Source: Spirochaetes bacterium ADurb.BinA120
GTDB taxonomy: Bacteria; Spirochaetota; UBA4802; UBA5368
NCBI GenBank assembly: GCA_002069125.1
Contig: MVZN01000023.1
Location: 1-40,344 of the forward strand
Reading direction: 5' to 3'
Length of the DNA stretch: 40,344 nucleotides
In this document: piece by piece, positions 24,497 to 33,684 of the stretch
Position numbering within the stretch: position 1 is the stretch's first letter
Layout of the letters: each line of letters starts with the position of its first letter
The notes under the pieces: model-generated
Database searches by the model: none
The model's input: only the letters and a program-made list of their open reading frames with translations
What the model was told of the DNA's origin: nothing
Program-made: the position numbers and the translations under genes

Positions 24497-26626
24497 ATGA
24501 ATTTCGCCGGTTTGTACGATATGCCCGCCACCGACATAGCCCGTCAGATGTACTTCAATGTTGGAGGTTCGCATGGCTTCATGCGCTGGGGCATTTACAT
24601 CTTCATGTTCGCCGCGCTCATTTACCTCGGCATCACCCTCTATCGTCGAATAAGAATCTGGAGACAGGGAGTCGGTGAGCTCCGAACGGATTTTCCGGAA
24701 AAGAGGATTGTTGCATTCATCAAGTACGTCATATTTCAGGCCAAGGTGCTCCGCGAATCCTACGCCGGCATCTTCCATGTAAGCCTTTTCTGGGGATTCA
24801 TCGGGCTCTTCATAGTGACACTAATCATCGTGGTGCAGGAGGATCTAACCGAACTCTTCTTCCACATAAAGTTCATCTATGGTAATTTCTACCTTATATG
24901 GTCCCTGGCCGGCGACCTCTTCGGGGCCGTGGTCATAATCGGCCTGGGCATGGCCATCTACCGGCGCTACAGGTTAAAACCCTCCCGTCTCGATACCAAG
25001 ATGATCGACACCTTCGCGCTCACGCTCATCACCTTCATCATCTTCACCGGCTTCTTCAATGAGGCGATGCGCATCGCGATCACCGACTTCCCGAAATTCG
25101 AGGTATGGTCGCCCTTCGGCTACGCCCTGGCCCACGCCTTCTCTTGGATCAGCAAACCTACGCTCGAAACCATGCACTATGTCAACTGGTGGCTGCACAT
25201 GGTAGCCGCTTTCTCCTTCATCGGCCTCGTCGGCACCGACAAGCTCGGGCATGTGGCCATTACCATGCTAAACGTCTATTACCAGAACCTTGACAACGAG
25301 AGCACGAAGACCAAGTACTCCATGAAGCCAATCTCGCCCGAGGTCTTCGAGACGGCGGAATCCTTTGGCGTCGGCTCCGTCGAACAGTTCACCTGGAAAC
25401 AGCTTATGGACAGCGACGCCTGCACCCGCTGCGGGCGCTGCCAGGACAACTGCCCGGCCTTTCTTACCGAAAAACCGCTATCTCCCAAGAAGATTATAAA
25501 CGACGTCAAGGCGGCCATGGACGAACGCGTCCCAAAGATCATGGAGGCCAAAAAGGCCGGCCAAGACCCGGCTGCCGTCGAATCCAAAATGCTCATTGGC
25601 GAGCACATATTGGACGACGAAATATGGTCCTGCACCAACTGCGCCGCCTGCGTGGAGGCCTGCCCGGTACAGATTGAGCATATCAACAAGATCAACGATA
25701 TGCGCCGCTACAAGATACTCATGGAAGGCTCCATGGCCAATGAACTCCAAACGACCCTCTCGAACATGGAGAACAATTCCAACCCGTTCGGCTTCGGTTT
25801 CGCGGGTCGCGGCGACTGGCTGCCCGCGGACCTCGGAGTGAAGACCCTTGCCGAGGACCCCGAGGTCGACTTCGTATATTACGTCGGCTGCTACGCCTCT
25901 TTCGACAAGCGCAACCAGAAGATCGGCATCGCCATGTTGAAGATCCTCCAGAAGGCCGGATACAAGGTCGGCATCTTGGGAGCGGAAGAGGCCTGCTGCG
26001 GCGACGCCGCAATGCGCGCGGGAAACGAGTATCTATTCCACGCCCTTGCCACGCAGAACCTCGAGATGTTCAAGACCTACGGCGTGAAGAAGATCATCAC
26101 CACCTGCCCGCACGGTTACAACGTCATAAAAAAGGAATACAAGAAGTTCGCAAAAGTCGGCGTCGGCTCTGATGGCGCGCCGCTCGAGGCCGACTACGAG
26201 GTTTATCACCACACCGAGGTCATCGCCGACCTCATCAAGAAGGGGGTCATCAAGCTCGTCGAGCCGCTCAACGAAACGGTCACCTATCACGACTCGTGCT
26301 TCCTCGGCCGCTATAACGAGATCTACGCCGCGCCGCGCGACATCGTCAAGGCGATTCCCGGAACCAAAATCGTCGAGATGAGCCGTAACCACCATCGCAG
26401 CTTCTGCTGCGGGGCCGGCGGGGCGCGCATGTTCATAGAGGAGCATCTGGGCACCCGGATAAACCAGTTCCGTACAAAGGACGCCCAGGCAAGCGGAGCC
26501 ACGAAGATAGCGACCGCTTGTCCGTTCTGCCTGACCATGCTCTCCGACGGCGCGAACGAGCTGGACATCCAGAACCTTCAGACCTTCGACCTCGCAGAAT
26601 ACGTTTATAACGCGATGGAAAAATAA
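24497..26626 (+). CDS. Membrane-bound HdrD-like iron-sulfur oxidoreductase with NarI-like cytochrome b domain (candidate EtfAB:menaquinone oxidoreductase)
   Basis: This 709-residue fusion starts at an ATG seven bases after GGAGG. Residues about 30-260 contain five or six membrane helices with spaced histidines, as in the NarI/HdrE heme-b subunit. Two ferredoxin-type [4Fe-4S] motifs follow, CTRCGRCQDNCP at 309-320 and CTNCAACVEACP at 379-390. Two CCG domains then appear, with GCYASFD...ACCGD near 464-502 and DSCFLGRYN...FCCGAGG near 597-640, which bind noncubane clusters in HdrB/HdrD. The same plan occurs in proteins that pass electrons from EtfAB to menaquinone during acyl-CoA oxidation. No etf genes are adjacent, so the donor is inferred. 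A terminator separates it from hppA. Confidence 0.87.
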   Translation: MNFAGLYDMPATDIARQMYFNVGGSHGFMRWGIYIFMFAALIYLGITLYRRIRIWRQGVGELRTDFPEKRIVAFIKYVIFQAKVLRESYAGIFHVSLFWGFIGLFIVTLIIVVQEDLTELFFHIKFIYGNFYLIWSLAGDLFGAVVIIGLGMAIYRRYRLKPSRLDTKMIDTFALTLITFIIFTGFFNEAMRIAITDFPKFEVWSPFGYALAHAFSWISKPTLETMHYVNWWLHMVAAFSFIGLVGTDKLGHVAITMLNVYYQNLDNESTKTKYSMKPISPEVFETAESFGVGSVEQFTWKQLMDSDACTRCGRCQDNCPAFLTEKPLSPKKIINDVKAAMDERVPKIMEAKKAGQDPAAVESKMLIGEHILDDEIWSCTNCAACVEACPVQIEHINKINDMRRYKILMEGSMANELQTTLSNMENNSNPFGFGFAGRGDWLPADLGVKTLAEDPEVDFVYYVGCYASFDKRNQKIGIAMLKILQKAGYKVGILGAEEACCGDAAMRAGNEYLFHALATQNLEMFKTYGVKKIITTCPHGYNVIKKEYKKFAKVGVGSDGAPLEADYEVYHHTEVIADLIKKGVIKLVEPLNETVTYHDSCFLGRYNEIYAAPRDIVKAIPGTKIVEMSRNHHRSFCCGAGGARMFIEEHLGTRINQFRTKDAQASGATKIATACPFCLTMLSDGANELDIQNLQTFDLAEYVYNAMEK

Positions 26627-26639
26627 CTGGCTCATTCAT

Positions 26640-26671
26640 GCCCGTCCGGTCCAGCCGGACGGGCTGTCTTT
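26640..26671 (+). terminator. Terminator after the HdrD-like gene
   Basis: GCCCGTCCGG and CCGGACGGGC form a perfect 10-base stem with loop TCCAG, followed by TGTCTTT. The weak T-run may allow read-through to hppA. Confidence 0.6.
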
Positions 26672-26706
26672 ACAAATAAAAACTAATGGTAAAGGAGTGA
26701 CTCACT

Positions 26707-29061
26707 ATGGTTAATCCTCTGTTTTATATCGCCCCGGTGGCGTCGCTCATTGCCCTTTTCTTCGCCTGGGTTTTATACCGGCTGATGATGGGAGCGGAGA
26801 AGGGCAATGAAACGATGGAAGAGATAGCCGGGTATGTCCGTGAAGGCGCGTATGCCTATCTCAAGCGCCAGTACACGGTGGTCACCTTCGTTTTCATGGC
26901 GCTGGTGATACTGTTTGCCGTACTGGCTTACTTCGGAATCCAGAACCCGTTCGTACCGGTCGCCTTTCTCACCGGCGGTTTCTTTTCGGGCCTCTGCGGA
27001 TTTCTCGGCATGAAGACGGCGACAAACGCCTCTTCCAGGACCGCCCAGGGGGCCTCGAAGTCCCTCAACCGCGGGCTCCAGGTCGCATTCCGTTCCGGGG
27101 CGGTCATGGGACTCATTGTCGTCGGTTTTGGCCTTCTGGATATCTCCCTCTGGTATATGGTGCTTAACTACATTTATGACAACAATATCTGGAACCTGAG
27201 CGAAACCCTGGTTCAGAAGGTAGGGATCGCCGGCGGTTTGTTCGACATGCACATTGTCAACAGCGCGGAATTCAAGCACGCCAAGCTCGTTGAAATAACG
27301 ACCACCATGATCACATTCGGAATGGGCGCGTCGACCCAGGCGCTCTTCGCGCGTGTGGGCGGCGGCATCTATACCAAGGCCGCCGACGTCGGCGCCGACC
27401 TGGTTGGCAAGGTCGAGGCCGGCATTCCGGAAGACGATCCCCGCAATCCCGCTACGATCGCTGACAATGTGGGCGACAATGTGGGCGACGTCGCCGGCAT
27501 GGGCGCCGACCTTTACGAGTCCTACTGCGGCTCCATTCTGGCCACCGCCGCCCTCGGCGCGGCCCTTCCCCTCGTGGCCACCGAGGCCACCGAGGTGGTC
27601 AAGCCCATCATCGCCCCCATGATCGTCGCCGGACTCGGCATCCTCTTCTCGATCATCGGAATCTTCATGGTCCGCACCAAGGAAGAGGCTACAATGAAGA
27701 ACCTACTCGTATCCCTGAACATAGGGGTATGGGCAAGCTCTCTCCTTATCATCGCCGGTCTCGCCGTTATGGCCCATGTGAATCTCATAACCTGGGGTGT
27801 CTTCGGGGCCATCATCGCCGGGCTTATAGCCGGCCTTATAATCGGCCAGTCCACTGAATACTACACCGCCGATGAGTACGCCCCAACGCAGGGGATCGCC
27901 AAACAGCACACGATGGGCCCCGCTACCGGCATTCTTGACGGCATGTCCACCGGCATGCTCTCCGCCGGCATTCCGGTCGTAACAATCGTGCTCGGCATAA
28001 TCATCGCCTACGCCTCGGCGGGCGGTTTTTCCCAGGGGCCGAGCTTCGGCCTCTACGGTATCGGTTTTGCGGCCGTCGGCATGCTCGCCACCCTCGGCAT
28101 TACCCTTGCCACTGACGCATACGGCCCCATTGCCGACAACGCCGGCGGAAACGCCGAGATGAGCCACCTTCCCCCGGAGGTACGCAAGAGGACCGATGCC
28201 CTCGATATGCTGGGCAACACCACGGCCGCTACCGGAAAGGGCTTCGCGATCGGCTCGGCCGCTCTTACCGCCATGGCTCTTCTCGCCGCTTATATAGAAG
28301 AGGTAAAGATCTGGATTGGCAAATACGCCGCTACCTCGGCTGAAGGATTTTTCCAGGTTGGCGCCGTAAAATTCTATGCGCAGAAGCTTCCCGAGGGCGT
28401 CATAGCAAGTGATTTCGATGTAATCGCCCACACGGCGCAGATAAAGCACTTCGCCGCGGCCTACGACATGTCGCTCATGAATCCCCTCGTGCTCTGCGGT
28501 CTTTTCCTCGGCGCGATGGTGGCGTTTGTCTTCTGCGCCATGACGATCAAGGCCGTCGGACGCGCCGCCGGCTCGATGGTCGAGGAGGTCCGACGCCAGT
28601 TCAAGGAGTTCCCGGGCATCATGCAGGGAACGCAGAAGCCCGACTACGCCCGTTGCGTTGAGATTTCCACAAAGGGCGCACAGAGCAAGATGATCGTTCC
28701 CTCCTTTCTTGCCCTTCTTATACCTGTCGTTACAGGCCTGATTCTTGGGGTGGCCGGGGTTATGGGCCTTCTCGCCGGCTCGCTTGCAACCGGCTTCTCC
28801 GTAGCGTGCATGCTCAACAACGCGGGCGGCGCCTGGGACAACGCGAAGAAGTTCATCGAAAAGGGCAACTACGGCGGCAAGGGCTCCGAGGCCCATAAGG
28901 CCGGAGTAATCGGCGACACGGTCGGCGACCCGTTCAAGGACACCGCCGGCCCATCGCTCAACATTCTGCTCAAGCTTATGAGCATGGTATCGGTCGTCTT
29001 CGCCGGCGTTATCGTCAAGCTTTCGCCTGTCATCGGAAAGGCGCTTGGCTTCGTGAAATAG
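26707..29061 (+). CDS. hppA: K+-dependent membrane-bound ion-translocating pyrophosphatase
   Basis: The 784-residue polytopic protein has the substrate motif DVGADLVGKVE at 227-237, NPATIADNVGDNVGDVAG just after it, and the C-terminal GDTVGDPFKDTAGPS. It couples PPi hydrolysis to H+ or Na+ export. In GNTTAATGKG (503-512) residue 507 is Ala and residue 510 is Gly, the state of K+-dependent enzymes; K+-independent ones have Lys and Thr there. It is longer than many family members because of loop insertions near 145-195 and 530-580. AAGGAG precedes the ATG and a strong terminator follows. Whether it pumps H+ or Na+ is not decided by what I can read. Confidence 0.96.
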   Translation: MVNPLFYIAPVASLIALFFAWVLYRLMMGAEKGNETMEEIAGYVREGAYAYLKRQYTVVTFVFMALVILFAVLAYFGIQNPFVPVAFLTGGFFSGLCGFLGMKTATNASSRTAQGASKSLNRGLQVAFRSGAVMGLIVVGFGLLDISLWYMVLNYIYDNNIWNLSETLVQKVGIAGGLFDMHIVNSAEFKHAKLVEITTTMITFGMGASTQALFARVGGGIYTKAADVGADLVGKVEAGIPEDDPRNPATIADNVGDNVGDVAGMGADLYESYCGSILATAALGAALPLVATEATEVVKPIIAPMIVAGLGILFSIIGIFMVRTKEEATMKNLLVSLNIGVWASSLLIIAGLAVMAHVNLITWGVFGAIIAGLIAGLIIGQSTEYYTADEYAPTQGIAKQHTMGPATGILDGMSTGMLSAGIPVVTIVLGIIIAYASAGGFSQGPSFGLYGIGFAAVGMLATLGITLATDAYGPIADNAGGNAEMSHLPPEVRKRTDALDMLGNTTAATGKGFAIGSAALTAMALLAAYIEEVKIWIGKYAATSAEGFFQVGAVKFYAQKLPEGVIASDFDVIAHTAQIKHFAAAYDMSLMNPLVLCGLFLGAMVAFVFCAMTIKAVGRAAGSMVEEVRRQFKEFPGIMQGTQKPDYARCVEISTKGAQSKMIVPSFLALLIPVVTGLILGVAGVMGLLAGSLATGFSVACMLNNAGGAWDNAKKFIEKGNYGGKGSEAHKAGVIGDTVGDPFKDTAGPSLNILLKLMSMVSVVFAGVIVKLSPVIGKALGFVK

Positions 29062-29083
29062 GGAGCTTTGCTACAAGGCTTTT

Positions 29084-29120
29084 AGGAAGGCGGGGATTGA
29101 CACCCCGCCTTCCTGTTTTT
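29084..29120 (+). terminator. Rho-independent terminator of hppA
   Basis: Perfect 12-base arms AGGAAGGCGGGG and CCCCGCCTTCCT, a 7-base loop, then GTTTTT. Confidence 0.92.
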
Positions 29121-29157
29121 AGCGTACACCGGGCTTTATTGTATAAGGAGGCTTGTC

Positions 29158-29418
29158 ATGTTCGAGGCGTTAATGCTGGTCTGTTTCGGGGTTTCATGGC
29201 CGGCATCGATTTACAAATCCATCAAACTGAAGGATGTGCGGGCCAAGTCCAAGCTCTTCCTATGGCTGGTGCTGGCCGGCTACGGATGCGGAATCGTCAA
29301 CAAGATACTCAATGGGATCGACTGGGTGATCTTCTTCTATATCGCCGTCGGCATTCTCGTACTTGTGGACCTGATACTCTATTATTACTACTCCTCCCGT
29401 TCGGAAAAAACGCGCTGA
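29158..29418 (+). CDS. Small three-helix membrane protein, PQ-loop/SemiSWEET-like
   Basis: The 86-residue protein follows a strong AAGGAGG ribosome site. It has three hydrophobic helices (about 2-20, 33-50, 55-76). The first runs into SWPASIYKSIK, resembling the Pro-containing transition of PQ-loop and SemiSWEET half-transporters, where WPQ is typical; here Gln is replaced by Ala. The tail is basic (SSRSEKTR). Three helices would dimerise to make a transporter, but no substrate is known. It lies between the hppA terminator and a bidirectional terminator, so it is an independent unit. Function inferred only from shape. Confidence 0.65.
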   Translation: MFEALMLVCFGVSWPASIYKSIKLKDVRAKSKLFLWLVLAGYGCGIVNKILNGIDWVIFFYIAVGILVLVDLILYYYYSSRSEKTR

Positions 29419-29446
29419 GCGCGGATCATCCCCTCAGCGCCCTTTT
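29404..29446. terminator. Bidirectional terminator between convergent genes
   Basis: GCGCTGAG (29412-29419) and CTCAGCGC (29433-29440) form an 8-base stem. Rightward it is followed by CCTTTT, leftward by GTTTTTT. It overlaps the stop codon of the gene on its left and serves the convergent unknown gene on its right. Confidence 0.75.
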
Positions 29447-30169
29447 GCGATAGCGGTCAAGTTCCGCCTTGAAGAGCTTGGTAATGCCCGCGAGGTCCTG
29501 GAACTTTTTCACCGTGAAGAACGTCTTTATTATTTCCTTGATTTTAGCCTCGTCGCCCAGCTCGGCGAGCTGGCGCTGTTTCGCGTTGAACACCTCGTCG
29601 CAATTATTGTATATCCCCCGAATGGCCGTTTCCGCCGGGGCCGACGGAGGGTTAAGCGGCAGCCCGGTTTTACGGTGTATGTTTTTTAGAATCAGCGCAA
29701 CCAGGGTAATCACCTTTCTCGAACGGTCCGCTTGGCGGTCGGTCTTTATTTTTTCGAACGCCTCGAGTATCAATCGGTTTCGTTCCTTTACCCTCTGGAG
29801 AAGCTCTTCGCGCACATCCGGCGGGAGCTTGTTGAACGCGGGCGGATGGTGCGGATAAAAGGCCTTTAAGTAATCGGCGGTTATCATAATCCTTCCGGAA
29901 AGGGAATCGTTGATCGTGTCCCGCTCTATAAAGGCCGCAAGCTTTTCCATGTCCACTTCGATGAGTGAACGGTGTTCGCCGAGGAAATCAGGAAGCTTCA
30001 TATTATCGATTAGAAAGGCGATCCTTTTGCTGTCGTAAACATCCCCCTTGAAAAAATAGTCTGACAGCAGGTGCCTGAACATCTCACTTGCGTTTCCAGC
30101 GAGATCTGGATTCTCCTCCATCTGGATGCAGATGTCGATAAGATTGTTAAATGTCTCTTTTTTTGCCAT
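29426..30169 (-). CDS. Unrecognised cytoplasmic protein divergent from a GGDEF cyclase
   Basis: I do not recognise this 247-residue protein. The ATG at 30169 has AAGGA six bases upstream. A TTG extension to 30217 would overlap the divergent GGDEF start, so I rejected it. The product is mostly helical and charged. Visible segments include NNLIDICIQMEENPDLAG, KLPPDVREELLQRVKERN and a basic C-terminus with FKAELDRYRKRALRG. There is no signal peptide, membrane segment, HTH or nucleotide-binding motif. It shares a 47-base upstream region with the diguanylate cyclase gene, so joint regulation is likely. A link to c-di-GMP signalling is only suggested by position. Confidence 0.75.
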   Translation of the reverse strand: MAKKETFNNLIDICIQMEENPDLAGNASEMFRHLLSDYFFKGDVYDSKRIAFLIDNMKLPDFLGEHRSLIEVDMEKLAAFIERDTINDSLSGRIMITADYLKAFYPHHPPAFNKLPPDVREELLQRVKERNRLILEAFEKIKTDRQADRSRKVITLVALILKNIHRKTGLPLNPPSAPAETAIRGIYNNCDEVFNAKQRQLAELGDEAKIKEIIKTFFTVKKFQDLAGITKLFKAELDRYRKRALRG

Positions 30170-30216
30170 GCCCGATCCTTCCTTCGGCGGCGAAGCTTTG
30201 ATATCGGCCAGCTTCA

Positions 30217-31305
30217 ATGCGCCCTATTCCGGACAAACTGTTCAACACATATTATGAACCCGGCAACTCCCCATATATTGACCGGATATCCGAATATGTA
30301 AAGAAATTCTCCAAACCGAAATCTAAAAACGGCCTATACGCCGCTTCCCGGGATAAAATTCTATTGACATTCGATCGAGAGTGTGGTGAAAAATGGTTTT
30401 TCGATTATCCACCGGGTTTTTGGAAGGGTTTTTTCAAATTAGGAAGCCCATCATCCTCGCCGGTTTCGCCGGCAGGTGCATCCATGATAAACAAATTATT
30501 GCAGACCAAAGAAAGCATCGAGCTGGACATCCTGTCCGATTTTAACGATGACATGGTGCTCTCTTTCGTCATCGAATCGCTCAGGCATGAGACGGATTCC
30601 CCATTCTCCGTTTTACTTGAGAGCATTTTCCATTATAAGACATCCGAGGACAGGGCAAAAGCCCTCTGGCACAACATAACGGAGAACAGAAAAGTGCTCT
30701 CCCAAAAGCTTGGCAGGCCGGTAAGCCTCAAAACGGCGGTCGTCGACCATTTCAGCACAACCGGCACGGACGTCGCGGTTTTTATCAAGGACAGCATGGC
30801 CGACATAATAGAGGCCGCTACCAGGGACGGCCTTACCGGAACATTCACGCACGAATACATAGAAAACGATCTCGCCCGCGAATTTCAGAGGGCCCGCCGT
30901 TACAGCCTGCCTTTATCAGCGCTTTTCATCGACATCGACAACTTCAAGCGCTTTAACGATCTCTATGGCCATAAAATCGGCGACAGGGTGCTCTCCATGG
31001 TCGGGGCCACCCTCCGCCGTTGCATACGGAAGATCGATTCCGTCGGCCGCTACGGCGGGGAGGAATTTCTCGTGGTACTGCCTCATACCGCAAGGCGGAA
31101 CGCAATGAAGATAGCCAGAAAAATATCGCGCGAGATCAAGGATGCCACATCGAAAAAAGAGGCGCTACCCGAGGGGGTGACCGTAAGCATCGGAGTCACT
31201 GAACTGGACCAGTCCACTAAAGACGCTTTCACTCTCCTCGATCTCGCCGACAGGGCCATGTACAGGGCCAAGGCCCTGGGCAAAGACCGCTGCTGCTCCG
31301 GGTGA
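30217..31305 (+). CDS. GGDEF diguanylate cyclase
   Basis: The C-terminal half (about 200-362) is a GGDEF domain: DGLTGTFTHEYIENDL opening, FIDIDNFKRFNDLYGH metal and substrate region, active-site GGEEF at 280-284, and SIGVTELD and ADRAMYRAKALGKDR at the end. GGEEF is a functional variant, so c-di-GMP synthesis is expected. RKID at 271-274, five residues before GGEEF, matches the RxxD product-inhibition I-site. The N-terminal 200 residues are not a recognised sensor; they are helical and polar with no membrane segment, so the enzyme is cytoplasmic. Divergent from the unknown gene 29426-30169. With the EAL protein at 15346 it gives a make/break pair in the window. Confidence 0.9.
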   Translation: MRPIPDKLFNTYYEPGNSPYIDRISEYVKKFSKPKSKNGLYAASRDKILLTFDRECGEKWFFDYPPGFWKGFFKLGSPSSSPVSPAGASMINKLLQTKESIELDILSDFNDDMVLSFVIESLRHETDSPFSVLLESIFHYKTSEDRAKALWHNITENRKVLSQKLGRPVSLKTAVVDHFSTTGTDVAVFIKDSMADIIEAATRDGLTGTFTHEYIENDLAREFQRARRYSLPLSALFIDIDNFKRFNDLYGHKIGDRVLSMVGATLRRCIRKIDSVGRYGGEEFLVVLPHTARRNAMKIARKISREIKDATSKKEALPEGVTVSIGVTELDQSTKDAFTLLDLADRAMYRAKALGKDRCCSG

Positions 31306-31308
31306 GAG

Positions 31309-32313
31309 TCAGGCCCGCGCGCGGACGTCGGTATCGAGCGGGCTGTGCAGCCCCCGCGTGAAGTAATGGTAGCCGATTCCCGCAACCATGGCGGCGTTGT
31401 CCGTACAGAGCACCGGAGAAGCCACGATGAGCTCCTCCTCGCCGGAACATGCCTCCTTTAACATCTCCCGCAGCCGGCCGTTCGCCGCGACCCCGCCTGC
31501 AACGACGATCCTCGGAATACCGAATTCCCGCGATGCGGCGTACACGCGCCTCACCAGTATCTCGAGAGCGCGCTCCTGGAAGGCGTGAGCCATCTCGGCC
31601 GGGTCCGCTTCGGGATGGGCCCTGCGATACTGCATCACCGCCGTCTTGAGCCCGCTATACGAGAAACGGTAATCAGCGTCGGGATCGGGCAGAATTTTGG
31701 GAAAGAGCCTCTCACGGCGCGCCGCCCGCCGGGCCAGCCGTTCCACCGCCGGGCCTCCCGGATAACCCAATCCCAGTATCTTCGCCACCTTGTCGAAGGC
31801 CTCCCCAACGGCGTCATCCACGGTTTTTCCTATAAGCCGGTAATCGCCGCAGCCATGCACCTCGTACAGGGCCGTATTCCCGCCCGATACCAGAAGCCCT
31901 ATGTACGGATACTCCGGCTCGCGCCCCTCGAGGAATGGGGCGTACAGATGAGCCTCGAGGTGGTTGACGGCGATCATGGGAATGTTCATTGCGTACGAGA
32001 TCGCCTTGGCGGACTGCAATGCGATAAGGAGCGAGCCTACGAGGCCCGGCCGCTGCGTCGCCGCAACGTAATCGAGCTCGCCGAAAGAAAGTCCAGCCTC
32101 GCGAAGCGCCCGGTCGACAAGCCCGTTTATAGCCTCCAGGTGCGCCCTGGAGGCTATCTCCGGAACGACGCCGAAATACTCCCTGTGAAGTTCTATCTGG
32201 CTGAAGATGAGATTGGAGAGAATCTTCCGGCCGTCCGCGACCACCGAGGCCGATGTTTCGTCGCAAGAGCTCTCCAGGCCGAGTCCCGCAATCCTACGGT
32301 TCTTTTCCGACAA
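31309..32313 (-). CDS. tsaD: tRNA N6-adenosine threonylcarbamoyltransferase TsaD
   Basis: TsaD/Kae1 transfers the threonylcarbamoyl group to A37 of ANN-decoding tRNAs. The protein has LGLESSCDETSA near the start, the metal-binding NHLEAHLYAP motif, the LLVSGGNT loop, YPGGPAVE and the later VVAGGVAANG. The chosen TTG start at 32313 puts the ESSCDET motif near residue 14, the normal position, and gives 334 residues with a 20-base overlap of ctpA. An ATG at 32355 is also in frame but has no ribosome site and would overlap ctpA by 62 bases. It converges on the GGDEF gene with three bases between stops. Confidence 0.94.
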   Translation of the reverse strand: MSEKNRRIAGLGLESSCDETSASVVADGRKILSNLIFSQIELHREYFGVVPEIASRAHLEAINGLVDRALREAGLSFGELDYVAATQRPGLVGSLLIALQSAKAISYAMNIPMIAVNHLEAHLYAPFLEGREPEYPYIGLLVSGGNTALYEVHGCGDYRLIGKTVDDAVGEAFDKVAKILGLGYPGGPAVERLARRAARRERLFPKILPDPDADYRFSYSGLKTAVMQYRRAHPEADPAEMAHAFQERALEILVRRVYAASREFGIPRIVVAGGVAANGRLREMLKEACSGEEELIVASPVLCTDNAAMVAGIGYHYFTRGLHSPLDTDVRARA

Positions 32314-33664
32314 CTTCAATCGCCTTTTTAAGCTGCGAATCGAATTCGAGGTCATAAAGGGGCTGTTTGACGAAACGGTTGACCTCGCTTTTTAAAATAT
32401 AATTGGCGCTCTTTTCGCTTACCGGAAGATTGCGGGCCTTTAAAAATTCCAGAAAATCCCTTCTGTTCTCGACTGTGTAGCCCCGGTGCGTTTTCAGGAA
32501 CTCATCGGCCAGTTTCTCCCGATAAATCGCGTTTATGTTTTTCTTGTCGGCCTCGGGAAAGCTTTCGGACGATACCGTAAAATCGGGCTCTATCCCCTTG
32601 CCGTGAATCGAGACACCGGAGGGTGTATAGTATTTCGCGATGGTCACCGCCAGGCCGATTTTTTCGTTGAGATTATACGATTTCTGCACCGAGCCCTTGC
32701 CGAATGTCTTTTCGCCCACCAACCGGCCGCGCCCATTGTCCCTTATGGCCCCCGCGAAAATCTCCGAGGCCGACGCGCTCCCCTTGTTCACCAGAACCAC
32801 AACCGGCGCCCCGTATAGCGCGGGCCTCTCGGCGTGGTATTCCTTGAAATTGCCCGAGCCCTCGCGGCCCCTCGTCGACACGATGGTCTTCCCCTTGTCC
32901 AGAAATAGCTCGGACATGGCGATGGCCTGATCAAGCAGCCCGCCCGGGTTCCAGCGCAGGTCCACTATCACGCGCCGAATCCCTGCAGCGTTAAATTCCG
33001 TTAGGGCCTTTTCCATCTCGCGTGATGTGTCGGAGCTGAAGGTCTTAACCTTTATATAGCCGGTGCCGTATTCCTTCAGCATGGTGTAACTAACTGCATC
33101 TATCTTGATGGGCATACGCTCGAGGTCGAAGGTGATGGGATCGTCGAACCCGTCGCGCACAACCGTAAGCTTCACCTTGGTGTGAGGGAGGCCCCTTATA
33201 AGCTTGATGATCTCCGGCAGGCTTTTATCCTTAAGCTCGCTCGAATCTATTCTTGTTATCTTGTCCCCGGCCTTTATTCCGGCCCTCATCGCCGGCGTGT
33301 CGTCAATGGGGGATATCACCACGATCTCGCCCTCTCTCATGGTGATCTCTATGCCCACGCCAACGAACTTGCCCGTCGTCTCCTCCTTTAGCTCGGCAAA
33401 GTCCTCCTCGTTCAAAAAGCGCGTAAAAGGATCATTGAGCGACTGGAGCATGCCGCGGATCGCGCCGTAAAACAGGCCCTTAGTGTCGACCGTATCGACG
33501 TACTCCGTCCTTATTATCTGATACACCTGATGGAAGTAATCGAGATAGCTGTGCGCCGGCTCGAGCGCCTCCGCCTTAAACGAGAGGTTTGCTCCGAGAA
33601 AAAGGCCCGTGAGAAAGGCGAAGACGGCAAAATGCAGGCTTCGCTCGCGAATTTTCTTAAACAT
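32294..33664 (-). CDS. ctpA: Carboxyl-terminal processing protease (S41)
   Basis: The 456-residue enzyme has a membrane anchor or signal at about 10-30. A PDZ domain (about 100-185) contains SPIDDTPAMRAGIKAGDKI. The S41 core has RWNPGGLLDQA near 237-247 and catalytic Ser in KGSASASE (probably Ser298), with general-base Lys in TFGKGS (Lys323). CtpA-type proteases trim or degrade periplasmic and membrane proteins from their C-termini, often with a lipoprotein adaptor. A small lipoprotein gene lies 20 bases upstream in the same operon and could be such an adaptor; that is inference. tsaD follows with overlap. Confidence 0.94.
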   Translation of the reverse strand: MFKKIRERSLHFAVFAFLTGLFLGANLSFKAEALEPAHSYLDYFHQVYQIIRTEYVDTVDTKGLFYGAIRGMLQSLNDPFTRFLNEEDFAELKEETTGKFVGVGIEITMREGEIVVISPIDDTPAMRAGIKAGDKITRIDSSELKDKSLPEIIKLIRGLPHTKVKLTVVRDGFDDPITFDLERMPIKIDAVSYTMLKEYGTGYIKVKTFSSDTSREMEKALTEFNAAGIRRVIVDLRWNPGGLLDQAIAMSELFLDKGKTIVSTRGREGSGNFKEYHAERPALYGAPVVVLVNKGSASASEIFAGAIRDNGRGRLVGEKTFGKGSVQKSYNLNEKIGLAVTIAKYYTPSGVSIHGKGIEPDFTVSSESFPEADKKNINAIYREKLADEFLKTHRGYTVENRRDFLEFLKARNLPVSEKSANYILKSEVNRFVKQPLYDLEFDSQLKKAIEVVGKEP

Positions 33665-33684
33665 GCTGCCTCCCCTTACTCATC

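Noticed and set aside
27703-28896. A 397-codon open frame antisense to hppA
   Set aside because: It mirrors a certain, fully conserved gene in GC-rich DNA, where the reverse frame stays open by base composition; it has no recognisable domain.
32314-32355. ATG start for tsaD at 32355
   Set aside because: It has no ribosome site and a 62-base overlap with ctpA, and it adds an atypical leader before the ESSCDET motif.
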